Below, piece after piece: positions 16,149 through 25,267 of a stretch of 64,000 nucleotides of DNA (positions are counted from its first letter, which is position 1; each line of letters opens with the position of its first letter). The notes under the pieces were generated by a model that worked only from the letters and a program-made list of their open reading frames with translations, searched no databases and was not told where the DNA came from. The stretch spans positions 55,990 through 119,989 of the forward strand of contig DATCYW010000058.1 of assembly GCA_036526255.1 (NCBI GenBank), in the 5' to 3' direction. Source of the stretch: Malonomonas sp036526255. GTDB taxonomy: Bacteria > Desulfobacterota > Desulfuromonadia > Desulfuromonadales > Geopsychrobacteraceae. The position numbers and the translations under genes were made by a program.

Positions 16149-16737
16149 GCATCGTGACGACACCGGCGACCGCTTCGGCATGTGGCTGTTCCTTTACACC
16201 GAGGTGATCCTGTTCAGCGGCCTGTTTATTTTGTACGCGGTGTCGCTGAGCAAGTTTCCGGAGCAGTTTTCCGAAGCCAGCCACAAGCTGAACATCTATT
16301 TTGGCACCATCAATACGCTGGTGCTGCTGACCAGCAGTCTGACCATCGCCCTCGCGCTCAGTGCCCTGCAGATGGGGCGCAAGAAACAGTGCCTGATACT
16401 TTGCTGGACAACCATCGGCCTGGCGATCGTCTTTCTGATCAACAAATACTTTGAATGGTCGGCCGAGATCGGTCACGGCATCTACCCCGGTTCGGAGCAG
16501 CTGGCTGAAATGGGTCCCGGCGTCGCGGCATTTTTCAACCTCTACTATTTCACGGCCGGATTACACGGACTGCATGTCTTTATCGGCGCGACCCTGATCG
16601 CGGTAGTTGCGGTCATGACCGCTAAGGACAAAGTCACCAGCGAACGTTTCACCCTGCTGGAAAACAGTGCCCTCTACTGGCACCTGGTCGATCTGGTCTG
16701 GATCTTTGTTTTCCCGCTCTACTATCTGATTCTGTGA
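16138..16737 (+). CDS. ctaE: cytochrome c oxidase subunit III
   Basis: A 199-aa protein with five membrane helices, the short form of subunit III seen in caa3/bo3-type oxidases. The family pattern is FYFTAGLHGLHVFIGATL near the middle (seen as YYFTAGLHGLHV) and a final LYWHLVDLVWIFVFPLYYL. It starts at MSIEHRDD, inside the last codons of ctaD, with AAGGAG about 10 nt upstream. Part of the sco-ctaDEFC-ctaB cluster. Confidence 0.92.
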   Translation: MSIEHRDDTGDRFGMWLFLYTEVILFSGLFILYAVSLSKFPEQFSEASHKLNIYFGTINTLVLLTSSLTIALALSALQMGRKKQCLILCWTTIGLAIVFLINKYFEWSAEIGHGIYPGSEQLAEMGPGVAAFFNLYYFTAGLHGLHVFIGATLIAVVAVMTAKDKVTSERFTLLENSALYWHLVDLVWIFVFPLYYLIL

Positions 16738-16744
16738 GGTGAGC

Positions 16745-17029
16745 ATGTCAGAACATAACCACGAACCGGTCCCCTACCGAACCTTCATCCTGATCTGGTG
16801 CGCCCTGCTGGTGCTGACAGTAATTACCATCGCCGTGTCGCGGGTTCACCTGGGAGCGTTGAATATCTGGGTTGCGTTGGGCGTTGCCTCGATCAAATCG
16901 AGCCTGGTGATCTTTGTTTTCATGCACCTGCGTCAGGAATCGAAACTGTTCAAAATCGGCCTGACGACGATGCTGGTGATTCTGGCGATCTTCATCGGCC
17001 TGACCTTTACTGACGTGCTCTATCGTTAG
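16745..17029 (+). CDS. ctaF: cytochrome c oxidase subunit IV (prokaryotic)
   Basis: A 94-aa protein with three membrane helices and the family pattern VALGVASIKSSLVIFVFMHL. It starts with His-rich MSEHNHEPVPYRT. GAGGTG precedes the ATG at 16745; a GTG two codons earlier is less likely. It lies 7 nt after ctaE and 8 nt before ctaC. Assembly subunit of the caa3/bo3 group. Confidence 0.9.
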   Translation: MSEHNHEPVPYRTFILIWCALLVLTVITIAVSRVHLGALNIWVALGVASIKSSLVIFVFMHLRQESKLFKIGLTTMLVILAIFIGLTFTDVLYR

Positions 17030-17037
17030 GAGAAATT

Positions 17038-18252
17038 GTGAATCTGCCGACCAACCCAACCGCCCAGGCGGTCGATAGCGTTCTGATCTATATTTTCGGT
17101 TTTTCCCTGCTGCTGCTGCTGGGGATCACCGTCGTCACGCTCTATTTCATCATCAAATACCGGCGCTCGAAATACCCCGAGCCGACCTCTGAGGCCCACG
17201 GCAGTTTCTGGCTGGAGGCGGTCTGGACACTGTTGCCGACCCTGATCGTGCTGACCATGTTCTGGTACGGCTGGACCAACTACCTGGGGCTGCGCAATGT
17301 TCCCGAAGGGGCGATGGAGGTCAAGGCGACCGCGCGCATGTGGTCCTGGCAGTTCGAATACCCGGATGGTCGCAAAGCCAACAAACTTTATGTGCCGGTC
17401 GGTCAGCCGATCAAGGTCGACCTGGTGTCAACGGACGTGCTGCACAGCTTTTTTGCCCCGGCCTTTCGCATCAAGCGCGATGCCGTTCCCGGCATGCAGA
17501 GCCATGTCTGGTTCGAGGCTACCGAACCGGGCAGCTACGACATCTTCTGCGCTGAATTCTGCGGCACCGGCCATGCCGCCATGATCACCACCATAGAAGC
17601 CCTGCCTCCTGAAGAATACGCTGCCTGGTTGCAACCGGCTGAACCGACCGGCGAGCCGCGCGGGCTGATCGTCATCAACGAGCAGGGCTGCACCGGCTGT
17701 CACAGCCTGGACGGCAGCGAAGGGATCGCTCCCAGCCTGTTCCAACTGGCCGGACAGCTGCGCAAGGTTATCGTCGCCGGCCAGAGCAAACAGCTGACCA
17801 TTGATGAAGACTACCTGCGCCGGGCGATCCGCGATCCCGAACTGGAGATGGTCGATGGTTTTGATCCGATGATGCCTGCCTACGACGCTGACACCATAAG
17901 CGACGCTGACCTGCAGGCGGTTATCGACTATCTGCTCGGCAAAATCGAACCATCACAGACGCTCAAACTGGATGGCAAGCAGCTGATCGAGAATTACGGC
18001 TGCCTCGGCTGCCACTCCCAAGACGGTAGCGAGTTGGTCGGGCCAAGTTTCAAAGGGATCGGCGAGCGGGAAGTGCGAATCGATCGTGACGGGGCAAACG
18101 AGCTGATCAAGGTCGACCGCGACTACCTGATCCGCGCCATCAAGCAGCCCTCTGCCGATATCGTGGAAGGCTATCCGCCGATCATGCCGGAAGGGGATTA
18201 CCTGTCGGACGAAGAGGTTGAAGCCATGGTCGAACATCTGCTGAAACAGTAA
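17038..18252 (+). CDS. ctaC: cytochrome c oxidase subunit II with two fused cytochrome c domains
   Basis: A 404-aa protein. Two membrane helices (about 13-38 and 58-82) are followed by a cupredoxin domain with the CuA ligands H136, C171, E173, C175, H179 and M182 (CAEFCGTGHAAM). Two cytochrome c domains follow: CTGCH at 218-222 and CLGCH at 322-326, each with a downstream MMP or IMP motif for the axial Met. The two heme domains are alike along their length (RRAIRDPELEMVDGFDPMMP versus IRAIKQPSADIVEGYPPIMP), so they look like a tandem duplication; typical caa3 subunit II has one. GTG start with AGGAGA upstream. Last structural gene of the oxidase, an unusual order. Confidence 0.93.
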   Translation: MNLPTNPTAQAVDSVLIYIFGFSLLLLLGITVVTLYFIIKYRRSKYPEPTSEAHGSFWLEAVWTLLPTLIVLTMFWYGWTNYLGLRNVPEGAMEVKATARMWSWQFEYPDGRKANKLYVPVGQPIKVDLVSTDVLHSFFAPAFRIKRDAVPGMQSHVWFEATEPGSYDIFCAEFCGTGHAAMITTIEALPPEEYAAWLQPAEPTGEPRGLIVINEQGCTGCHSLDGSEGIAPSLFQLAGQLRKVIVAGQSKQLTIDEDYLRRAIRDPELEMVDGFDPMMPAYDADTISDADLQAVIDYLLGKIEPSQTLKLDGKQLIENYGCLGCHSQDGSELVGPSFKGIGEREVRIDRDGANELIKVDRDYLIRAIKQPSADIVEGYPPIMPEGDYLSDEEVEAMVEHLLKQ

Positions 18253-18292
18253 GCACGATGGAACAGATTCATGCAAACAACAGAGAGCTGTA

Positions 18293-19207
18293 ATGCCGAC
18301 GACAAACGGCCATAGCCATAAAGTCCTGCTGCAGGTTGAAGCAGCGCACTGGCTGACGCTGCTGCGGCAGCTGACCCGCGCCGAGCTTTCGGCGATGGTT
18401 GCGCTTTCGGCCCTCGCAGGCTACCTGTTTACCGGGCGCGGCTGGCAGCTCAGCGGATTGCTTTGTCTGCTGGGGATCTGGCTGCTGGCGGCCGGTGGGT
18501 CGGCACTCAACCAGTGGCAGGAGCAGGACCTGGACGCGCGCATGCAGCGCACCAGGTTTCGGCCACTGCCGACCGGTCAGCTCAGCACCAAAGCCGCGCT
18601 GGCGATATCGGCCTGTTGTCTCTTTTCCGGCCTACTGTTGCTGTCTCTCCTCCCCAATGGTGCTGCCGCCCTGCTGCTCGGCCTGTTAGCGGTGATCTGG
18701 TACAACGGCATCTACACCCCATTGAAGCGACGTACCCCTTTTGCCGCCCTGCCCGGTGCCGTCTGCGGCAGCCTGCCGCCGCTGATCGGCTGGAGCGCCG
18801 CCGGTGGTTCACTGCTGGCACCGGAAATCCTGATCCTTTCCGGCACCCTGTTCCTCTGGCAGATTCCACACACCTGGCTGCTGCTCTGCCATTACCGCAG
18901 CGACCTGCAGAACAGCGGCCTGCCCAACCTGTTCGAGCGGCTCTCGACCGAACAGTTACTGCGCATCAATAACTGCTGGCTGGCGGCGCTGGGACTCTGC
19001 TATCTGCTGTTTCCGCTGTTCGGCCTGATCGCCAACCCCACCCTGTCGACAACATTTCTTGCCGGGCTGACCCTCTTGGCTTTCGCGGTCATCAAGCTGC
19101 GGCGCCAAGCATCCCCCGCAAACAGCAGCATCGGTCTGTTTCATCTGACCAACCTGTCGATGGCGCTGCTGCTGTTCAGCCTGATTCTCGATAACCTCAT
19201 CAGTTGA
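18293..19207 (+). CDS. ctaB: protoheme IX farnesyltransferase (heme O synthase)
   Basis: A 304-aa UbiA-superfamily prenyltransferase with about nine membrane helices. The Asp-rich substrate motif is seen in LNQWQEQDLDARMQRT, followed by RFRPLPTGQ, and a second conserved loop WYNGIYTPLKRRTPFAALPG then VCGSLPPLIGW. It converts heme b to heme O for the oxidase. No heme A synthase gene (ctaA) is present in the window. Starts 40 bp after ctaC, so it is probably in the same operon. Confidence 0.93.
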   Translation: MPTTNGHSHKVLLQVEAAHWLTLLRQLTRAELSAMVALSALAGYLFTGRGWQLSGLLCLLGIWLLAAGGSALNQWQEQDLDARMQRTRFRPLPTGQLSTKAALAISACCLFSGLLLLSLLPNGAAALLLGLLAVIWYNGIYTPLKRRTPFAALPGAVCGSLPPLIGWSAAGGSLLAPEILILSGTLFLWQIPHTWLLLCHYRSDLQNSGLPNLFERLSTEQLLRINNCWLAALGLCYLLFPLFGLIANPTLSTTFLAGLTLLAFAVIKLRRQASPANSSIGLFHLTNLSMALLLFSLILDNLIS

Positions 19208-19234
19208 ATCACCGCTACCGACCGTGGCAACAGC

Positions 19235-19263
19235 TTGACATGTGTAGCAGAACCACAGAGAAT
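19235..19263 (+). promoter_or_regulatory. candidate promoter of the ACT-def pair
   Basis: A perfect -35 TTGACA (19235-19240), a 17-bp spacer and a weak -10 GAGAAT (19258-19263) lie about 78 nt before the ACT-protein start. Confidence 0.4.
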
Positions 19264-19340
19264 TGCCCTTCACAGCCCCCTAGGCTGCGGATTTCTGTGC
19301 GAACTTTTCATCATTTAAGGAAACTTTCAGGAGGTATCCG

Positions 19341-19880
19341 ATGCAACATTTCGCTCTGACCATTATCGGTCGCGACCGCCCCGGCATTGTGTCGCAAGTG
19401 ACTGAAATCCTCTTCAGGCTCGGCTGCAACATCGCCGACTCCAGCTGTTCGATTCTCGGCGGTCAGTTTTCAATGATCCTGATCCTCTCTAATCCGGCGA
19501 TCAACAGCAAGGAAGATTTCGGTGACGCCTTCGCGCCGCTGGAGGCGAACAACCTGTCGGTGTTTATCCGCACACTCAAAGAGGGCGGCGAACTACGCCC
19601 GGAGCTTGAGGGCGAGCTCTGCATGATTTCAGTTTACGGCGCCGACAAGCCGGGGATCGTTTACCAAGTGGCCAAAGAACTCGGCGATCGCAATATCAAC
19701 ATCACTGACCTGAACACCAAGCTGATCGGCAAACAGAACAGCCCGGTCTACGTCATGATGATCGAAGCGCTGCTGCCGGAGGGGATTGAAGTTGAAGCGG
19801 TGGAGGGGTGGATGGCCGAGCTGAAACAGCGCCTGCAGGTCGATATCTCGGTGCGCTCGCTGCTGGCGGTGGAGCTGTAA
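19341..19880 (+). CDS. tandem ACT-domain protein, GcvR-like
   Basis: A 179-aa protein with two ACT domains: residues 1-85 (ALTIIGRDRPGIVSQVTEIL) and about 93-175 (MISVYGADKPGIVYQVAKEL). Both keep the D-x-PGIV loop that binds amino acids. GcvR-type proteins sense glycine and restrain glycine-cleavage genes in enterobacteria, but no gcv gene is adjacent, so the role here is open. The AGGAGG site is strong. The stop codon directly abuts the def start, so the two are probably coupled. A second protein of the same layout is encoded at 56380. Confidence 0.8.
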   Translation: MQHFALTIIGRDRPGIVSQVTEILFRLGCNIADSSCSILGGQFSMILILSNPAINSKEDFGDAFAPLEANNLSVFIRTLKEGGELRPELEGELCMISVYGADKPGIVYQVAKELGDRNINITDLNTKLIGKQNSPVYVMMIEALLPEGIEVEAVEGWMAELKQRLQVDISVRSLLAVEL

Positions 19881-20387
19881 ATGGCCGTCAAAGAGGTTCT
19901 GCTCTACCCTGATCCACGCCTCAAAGAGGTCTGCACCGCCATTGACGGATTCGATGAATCGGTCACCACGCTGCTGCAAGATCTGGTCGACACCATGGTC
20001 GACACCGGCCACTCGGTCGGAGTTGCGGCACCGCAGATCGGCGACGTCCGCCGCGCGGTGGTGGTTGATGTCTCACACAGCAAGCTGGGGAAAAAGCAGA
20101 AAAACCATGGCCTGCTGCAGATGGTCAACCCGGAGATTATTGAAAAAGAGGGGGATCAGGTGGTGCGTGAAGGCTGCATGTCAGTTCCCGATTACACCGG
20201 CAACGTCAACCGCGCCGAACGGATCGTCGTGCAGTTTCGTGACCGGCAAGACGACCTGCAGGTGATTCGCGCCGAAGGCTTTGAAGCGATCGCGATCCAG
20301 CACGAAATCGATCATCTGGATGGCCACCTGTTTCTCGATCGGGTCACCAGCCTGAAAACCGACCTGTTCCGCAGAAAACAGAAATAG
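19881..20387 (+). CDS. def: peptide deformylase
   Basis: A 168-aa metalloenzyme with all three family motifs: VGVAAPQIG, EGCMSVP (metal Cys) and QHEIDHLDG (two metal His and catalytic Glu). It removes the N-formyl group from new proteins in the cytosol. The motif EGCMSVP has Met where many enzymes have Leu, a normal variation. It follows the ACT gene without gap and converges with a LysR gene 9 nt away. Confidence 0.95.
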   Translation: MAVKEVLLYPDPRLKEVCTAIDGFDESVTTLLQDLVDTMVDTGHSVGVAAPQIGDVRRAVVVDVSHSKLGKKQKNHGLLQMVNPEIIEKEGDQVVREGCMSVPDYTGNVNRAERIVVQFRDRQDDLQVIRAEGFEAIAIQHEIDHLDGHLFLDRVTSLKTDLFRRKQK

Positions 20388-20396
20388 CTGCAGTGA

Positions 20397-21302
20397 TCAA
20401 TCGGGTTGTTCGGCATAGGTCTTCAGCAGCAGCTCAACCACTGCCGAAGCCGCCGGCGATGCGCTCCGGCCACTCAGTGTTGCCAGCCAGAACTGCCGCT
20501 CAACCTTCATTCCGGTAACTTCCACCTGACAGAGTTCGGCTGCGGCCAGCTCGCGCCGTATTGACCGCTCCGAAACAAACGCACAACCAAAACCGGCGGC
20601 AACCGTTCGGCAAACCGCTTCATTGCTCCCCAGCCGAGCGGCGACGCTCAGCTTCTGCCGGTCAAGACCGACCCGCTGCAGCTCATTCTGCAGCGCCAGT
20701 TCGCTCCCGGAACCGGCTTCCCGCACCACAAAACGGCCGCTCTGCAGTTCAGCCAGCGAAATCACCTGCCGCTGCCACCAGGGGTGCTGCGGTCCGACAA
20801 CCAGCACCAGCAGATCCCTGGCCAGCGGTGTAAAGTGAATCTGCGGATCAGCGCTGCGACTGCCGACAACCGCCAGTTCAATTTCCGCCGCCACCAGCTT
20901 GGCAAGAATTTCGCCACTGTCGCCGCTCTGCATGGTCAAAGCGATCCCCGGATAGAGCTCACCCAGTCGACACAGAACGTCCGGAATCAGATAATTGGCC
21001 GGGATATTACTGGCGCCGATGGTCAGACGAGCCGCCTCCAGTCCATTGAAAGCGGCCAGCGCCTGCTGCAGCAGATCGCGTTCGGCCAGAACCCGACGGG
21101 CATGCTGCAGGAAAACCTCACCGCCGGAGGTCAGCTGGGCACCATTGCGGTCACGATCCAGCAACTGCGTGCCGACTTCAGCTTCCAGCGAAATAATGTG
21201 CTGACTGACGGTGGACTGGGTCAGGCGGACGCGTTCCGCAGCGCGCGAAAAGCTGCCGGTTTCGGCGACGGCGACAAAAAGTTCCAGCTGACGTAGCGTC
21301 AT
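20397..21302 (-). CDS. LysR-family transcriptional regulator
   Basis: A 301-aa protein. An N-terminal winged helix-turn-helix (LELFVAVAETGSFSRAAERV, then LTQSTVSQHIISLE) is followed by a LysR substrate-binding domain from about 90 to 295. It is divergent from the rhodanese gene at 21460 across a 157-bp space, the usual position for a LysR regulator of its neighbour; the regulated gene and effector are inferred only. The overall look is like CysB/CbbR/YeiE-type regulators, but I cannot assign a subgroup. Confidence 0.9.
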   Translation of the reverse strand: MTLRQLELFVAVAETGSFSRAAERVRLTQSTVSQHIISLEAEVGTQLLDRDRNGAQLTSGGEVFLQHARRVLAERDLLQQALAAFNGLEAARLTIGASNIPANYLIPDVLCRLGELYPGIALTMQSGDSGEILAKLVAAEIELAVVGSRSADPQIHFTPLARDLLVLVVGPQHPWWQRQVISLAELQSGRFVVREAGSGSELALQNELQRVGLDRQKLSVAARLGSNEAVCRTVAAGFGCAFVSERSIRRELAAAELCQVEVTGMKVERQFWLATLSGRSASPAASAVVELLLKTYAEQPD

Positions 21303-21459
21303 GGATCCTCCATTATTGAAAAAACCGATAGTTGCGATTGATTCTATGAAAATAATCCATTTGCCTGCAAGGCCAAATCACTTTATAGCTACCTCGGTCA
21401 CAGCGTCCGATCCGGCGCTGTGATTTTGCGGATGACAACAATTAACGAGGAGACAAATC

Positions 21460-21882
21460 ATGTTGAAAAGATTCCTGTATATCATGGCCGCACTGCTGCT
21501 CTTCATCGGCAGCCCGGCCTGGAGCGCGTCCTACCAGTATATGGATGCCCAGACCGTCAAGCAGAAACTGGAAACCCATGCGCCGCTGAGTCTGGTAGAT
21601 ATTCAGGTGGAGGAGGACTATGCGCAACATCGGATTGTCGGCGCCCTGCCCAGCTATGCCTATCCGGTCAAAACTGCAGAGGACCGGGCGAAACTCACTG
21701 CGATCAGCCAACAATTAATGACCAGCGAAGCACCGGTTGTGGTTGTTTGTCCGCGCGGCGGTGGCGGAGCCAAACGTGCCTACGATTACCTGCTGACCCA
21801 GGGAATTGATGCCAAACGACTATTTATTCTCGAACAGGGGCAGCATGGCTGGCCTTTTCCGGAGTTACTGGTAAAAAATTAA
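21460..21882 (+). CDS. exported rhodanese-domain protein
   Basis: A 140-aa protein. A signal peptide (MLKRFLYIMAALLLFIGSP, cut after WSA) precedes a single rhodanese domain. The active-site Cys is C97 in VVVVCPRGGGGAKRAY, a long Gly-rich loop unlike the usual CxxGxR form, and a helix-capping Arg is present. Likely a periplasmic sulfur carrier. It is divergent from a LysR gene that may control it, with its own strong terminator at 21891. Confidence 0.82.
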   Translation: MLKRFLYIMAALLLFIGSPAWSASYQYMDAQTVKQKLETHAPLSLVDIQVEEDYAQHRIVGALPSYAYPVKTAEDRAKLTAISQQLMTSEAPVVVVCPRGGGGAKRAYDYLLTQGIDAKRLFILEQGQHGWPFPELLVKN

Positions 21883-21890
21883 ACCGTTAA

Positions 21891-21945
21891 GCAGCGAAAT
21901 AAAAAAAGAGCCGACTGATCGTCCGGCTCTTTTTTATTTCGCTGC
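21891..21945. terminator. bidirectional intrinsic terminator
   Basis: A 22-bp near-perfect inverted repeat (21891-21913 with 21924-21945). The core is AGAGCCG/CGGCTCT, flanked by an A-run on the left and a T-run on the right, so it works in both directions between the rhodanese and DUF2959 genes. Confidence 0.92.
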
Positions 21946-21963
21946 AACTGTGCAAACAAGAAA

Positions 21964-22605
21964 TTAGTTGGACTGCAGGGCGCTGATAAAAACATCCGCT
22001 TCCTTGATCGAAACCTCCATCTCCTTAATCAACCGCGAGACATCCGCTTCGATCGATCCCAGCTCCGACTTTAATGACGCTATCGCTTGCGCGTTGAGAT
22101 TGTGCTTGAGAAACAGCACCTGATCGCGCATCGGGTTCAGGACCGGATCAATCTTCGCCTCGGCCCGCTTCATCGCGCCGATCAGCTTGCTGTAGTGACT
22201 GCGGGTCTGCTTCAGCTTCTGCTCGCTGGAGCGCCGCAGGCTGGCGCTGTTGTACAACGCCAACTCCCCCTGCCACTCATCGAACAGTGCTTCGGAGACA
22301 TCTTCAACGGCGGCGATCCGCTCCCGGACCTCTTCAGCCTGCGCTTCGCTGCGCTTCAGTTCGTCATTCAACTGACTGTATTTATCTTCCAGGTCGCCAC
22401 CGTCAACGCTGAGAACCGACTTGAAACGATCCAGCGCCGAGGCGAACTGCTCCTTGGTGTCCTGCTGGCTGTCGCGCATCTCTTCGACGCGGTCGACCAT
22501 GATATCCCGCTTGTGGATGCCGACTTTTTCCATTGCGCTGTAGTAAACACTGCTGCAGCCGGCAGACAAAAGACCCAACAGCAAAACCAGTAACCATTTT
22601 TTCAT
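21964..22605 (-). CDS. DUF2959 lipoprotein
   Basis: A 213-aa protein. The signal peptide has lipobox LLSAGC (Cys at 17). It begins SSVYYSAMEKVGIHKRDIMVDRVE, the DUF2959 hallmark (seen as VYYSAMEKVGIHKRDI). The rest is nearly all helix with long coiled-coil stretches (residues about 45-110 and 170-205). The function of DUF2959 is unknown. It lies alone between a terminator and a divergent GGDEF-EAL gene. Confidence 0.85.
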   Translation of the reverse strand: MKKWLLVLLLGLLSAGCSSVYYSAMEKVGIHKRDIMVDRVEEMRDSQQDTKEQFASALDRFKSVLSVDGGDLEDKYSQLNDELKRSEAQAEEVRERIAAVEDVSEALFDEWQGELALYNSASLRRSSEQKLKQTRSHYSKLIGAMKRAEAKIDPVLNPMRDQVLFLKHNLNAQAIASLKSELGSIEADVSRLIKEMEVSIKEADVFISALQSN

Positions 22606-22828
22606 AGCATCCTCTCCTGATTGGAGTTCAGTTTAAAAGCTGCTTTCCCCCGTTCGAATCGGTTTCAAAAACCCGATAAACAGCCCTGTTGAGGATAGCA
22701 AACTTTCTGTGGAAACGGCAAACCACCAATAAAATTTTGCAATCCGCATCGCCTGTGATATTAGTAATAACTAACTAGGTGCGGCTCATTGTGGCCGGTG
22801 CCGAATCGTTCCGAATGTTAGGGCTGAC

Positions 22829-25267
22829 ATGATAAGAGCACTGTTCAACGTCGCAAACGGCAGTTTCGCTGACGTTCGCGGCCGCACGACATTGATCGCC
22901 AAGGCCCGTTGGCTGCTGCTGTTTTTCATCAGTCTCTACTCGGCCTGCGCAGCCCTGTTTTACTCCATCAGCCCGCAGGGGTTGCAGATTTCGCCAATCC
23001 AGATGCTGGCGATTGCCGGCAGCTTCAGCGCCATCCTGGGCTACAACGTCCTCTATCAGTTCTGCTACGAATCGATTCATAAACGTAAATACGTCGATCA
23101 TTTTCAGATCCTGCTCGACCTGCTGTTCGTAACCATCCTGGTTTACTGCAGTGGCAGCGCCGCCAGCTGGCTCTGGCCGCTTTACTTGCTGGTGACACTG
23201 GAGGCGTCTATTCTGCTGCAGAATCGACGCGAAGTCTGGGCGCTCGGCAGCGTCGGCGGGCTGCTTTACGGCAGCCTTCTGCTGTTCGGCTATCTGGATT
23301 ATATCCCCTACATCAGCATGCCCTTTGTCGATCCTGAACTGCACCGCGAAATCCTCTACCTGCTACTGAACTGGCTTTGGGTCTGCCTGCTGAATACGAC
23401 GGTGGCGCTCGCCGGCGCGGCTCTGATGAACGTGATTCGCCGGGAACGACTGGCGGTGGAAAAAAGTGAAGCAGAGAAGGTGGCCTTTCTCGACTCGGCC
23501 AACGACCTGATCTTCCGCTGTGATCCGGCGGGGAAATTTCTCTACATCAACCCGGTCTGGCAACGGACGATGGGCTACAGCCTGCCAGAGCTGGAAAGCA
23601 TGACCATGCTCGACTTCATCGATGGGGATTCGAAGCATCGCTGCATCGCCGAGTTCCGCAAGGCCCTGTCCGGCGAAGCGACCGAAACCATGGAAGGGAA
23701 ACTGCTGGCCAGCAACGGCACCTATGTCAACGTCGAGGGTTCCTTCGCCTGCACCTTCAAGCGGGGCAAGCCCGATTCGCTGTGGGGGATCTGTCGAGAC
23801 GTCACCGCCCGCAAGGAGGCGCAGGAACAACTGCACCACATGGCCCATCACGACATGCTCACCGACCTGCCGAACCGGCTGACCTTTGCCGACCGTTTGA
23901 GTCAGGCCAAAGCGCTGGCAAAGCGACAGCATGAACTGCTGGCCGTGCTGTTTCTCGATCTGGACCGCTTCAAACTGATCAACGATACTCTCGGACACGA
24001 TATCGGCGACATGATGCTGCAGGAAACCGCCAACCGCCTGCAGCAGTGCGTGCGAGAAATCGACACGGTGGCCCGTTTCGGCGGCGATGAGTTCGCAATC
24101 CTGCTGGTCAGTCCCGGAACTCGGGAGGATGTCGAACGAATTGCACTGAAAATCCTCAAACAACTCGGTCAGCCAATGGTGCTTGATCGGAACGAGCTGT
24201 TTATCACCACCAGTATCGGTGTCTCAATCTATCCTGAAGATGCGATACAAGGGGATGCACTCATCAAAAAAGCCGACATTGCCATGTATCAGGCCAAAGC
24301 GAACGGTCGTAATAATTATCAATTTTATCACCCGGCTATGGACCAGCACGCGCAGCGGCGGCTGGATCTGGAAACAAACCTGCGCAAGGCACTGGACAAT
24401 CAGGAGTTCGACCTCCACTACCAGCCGAAGGTCGATGCGACGACCGGCCGGATCACCGCCCTTGAAGCGCTGCTGCGCTGGCAGCACCCGGTTCTCGGAA
24501 CCATCCCCCCGGTCGATTTTATATCGCTGGCTGAAGAATCGGGACTGATCCTCCCCCTGGGTGAGTGGGTGATCCGCGAGGCCTGCCGGCAGAGCCTGCA
24601 ATGGCAGCAGGAGGGCATTCGGCAGGTAAGAATCGCCGTCAATGTCTCCGGATTTCAACTGGAACGTAAAGATTTCGTCGCCCAGGTCAAAGGGATCTTA
24701 GAAGAGATCGGCATCACCGGTGAGGCACTGGAATTTGAGATCACCGAGACGGTTATCATGCAGAACCCGGAGTTCGCGGTAAAAATCCTCAACCAGCTGC
24801 GCGACATGGGAATTCACATCTCGATTGACGATTTCGGCACCGGCTATTCGTCACTGGCGCACCTGAAACGCTTCTCGGTCAACACTCTGAAGATCGACAA
24901 GTCCTTTATCCGTGAAGTCGACCTGAACCACACCGATGCGGCGATCGCGACGGCGATCATCGCCATGGGTAAAAGTCTGAACCTGTCAGTGATCGCCGAA
25001 GGGGTTGAAACCGAAGGGCAGCGTGATTTTCTGCAGAAGGAGCGTTGCCATGAAATGCAGGGCTATCTGTTCAGCAGACCATTACCCGCCGCTGACGTTG
25101 TCAAGCTGCTGAAAAAAAATATTGCCGGTGACGAAAACTCAACTGCGTCCGGCGAAAGCCAGGCGGATCCCCAGGGCGATGAGAACCGCGCCCATCCCCC
25201 GCTCGGCCCAGTGACCGAAGCGGTTGAACCCCTGCCTGACCCGGCGCTGAGTCAGCACCAGACTTAA
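22829..25267 (+). CDS. membrane PAS-GGDEF-EAL c-di-GMP signalling protein
   Basis: An 812-aa protein. About six N-terminal membrane helices (25-205) are followed by a PAS domain (about 215-330). The GGDEF domain has intact GGDEF at 418-422 and an I-site RxxD at 409-412. The EAL domain has EAL at 545-547, the NVSG, E-x-TE and DDFGTGYSS motifs. Both the synthase and phosphodiesterase sites look intact, so net activity cannot be predicted. The C-terminal tail after about residue 765 is low-complexity, polar, and entirely opposite the 3' end of the LysE gene, which suggests a read-through extension. Confidence 0.93.
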   Translation: MIRALFNVANGSFADVRGRTTLIAKARWLLLFFISLYSACAALFYSISPQGLQISPIQMLAIAGSFSAILGYNVLYQFCYESIHKRKYVDHFQILLDLLFVTILVYCSGSAASWLWPLYLLVTLEASILLQNRREVWALGSVGGLLYGSLLLFGYLDYIPYISMPFVDPELHREILYLLLNWLWVCLLNTTVALAGAALMNVIRRERLAVEKSEAEKVAFLDSANDLIFRCDPAGKFLYINPVWQRTMGYSLPELESMTMLDFIDGDSKHRCIAEFRKALSGEATETMEGKLLASNGTYVNVEGSFACTFKRGKPDSLWGICRDVTARKEAQEQLHHMAHHDMLTDLPNRLTFADRLSQAKALAKRQHELLAVLFLDLDRFKLINDTLGHDIGDMMLQETANRLQQCVREIDTVARFGGDEFAILLVSPGTREDVERIALKILKQLGQPMVLDRNELFITTSIGVSIYPEDAIQGDALIKKADIAMYQAKANGRNNYQFYHPAMDQHAQRRLDLETNLRKALDNQEFDLHYQPKVDATTGRITALEALLRWQHPVLGTIPPVDFISLAEESGLILPLGEWVIREACRQSLQWQQEGIRQVRIAVNVSGFQLERKDFVAQVKGILEEIGITGEALEFEITETVIMQNPEFAVKILNQLRDMGIHISIDDFGTGYSSLAHLKRFSVNTLKIDKSFIREVDLNHTDAAIATAIIAMGKSLNLSVIAEGVETEGQRDFLQKERCHEMQGYLFSRPLPAADVVKLLKKNIAGDENSTASGESQADPQGDENRAHPPLGPVTEAVEPLPDPALSQHQT

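Noticed and set aside
25120..25155. Terminator for LysE inside the GGDEF-EAL gene
   Set aside because: A T-run is present on the minus strand but the only stem is about 5 bp with a long loop, too weak to call.
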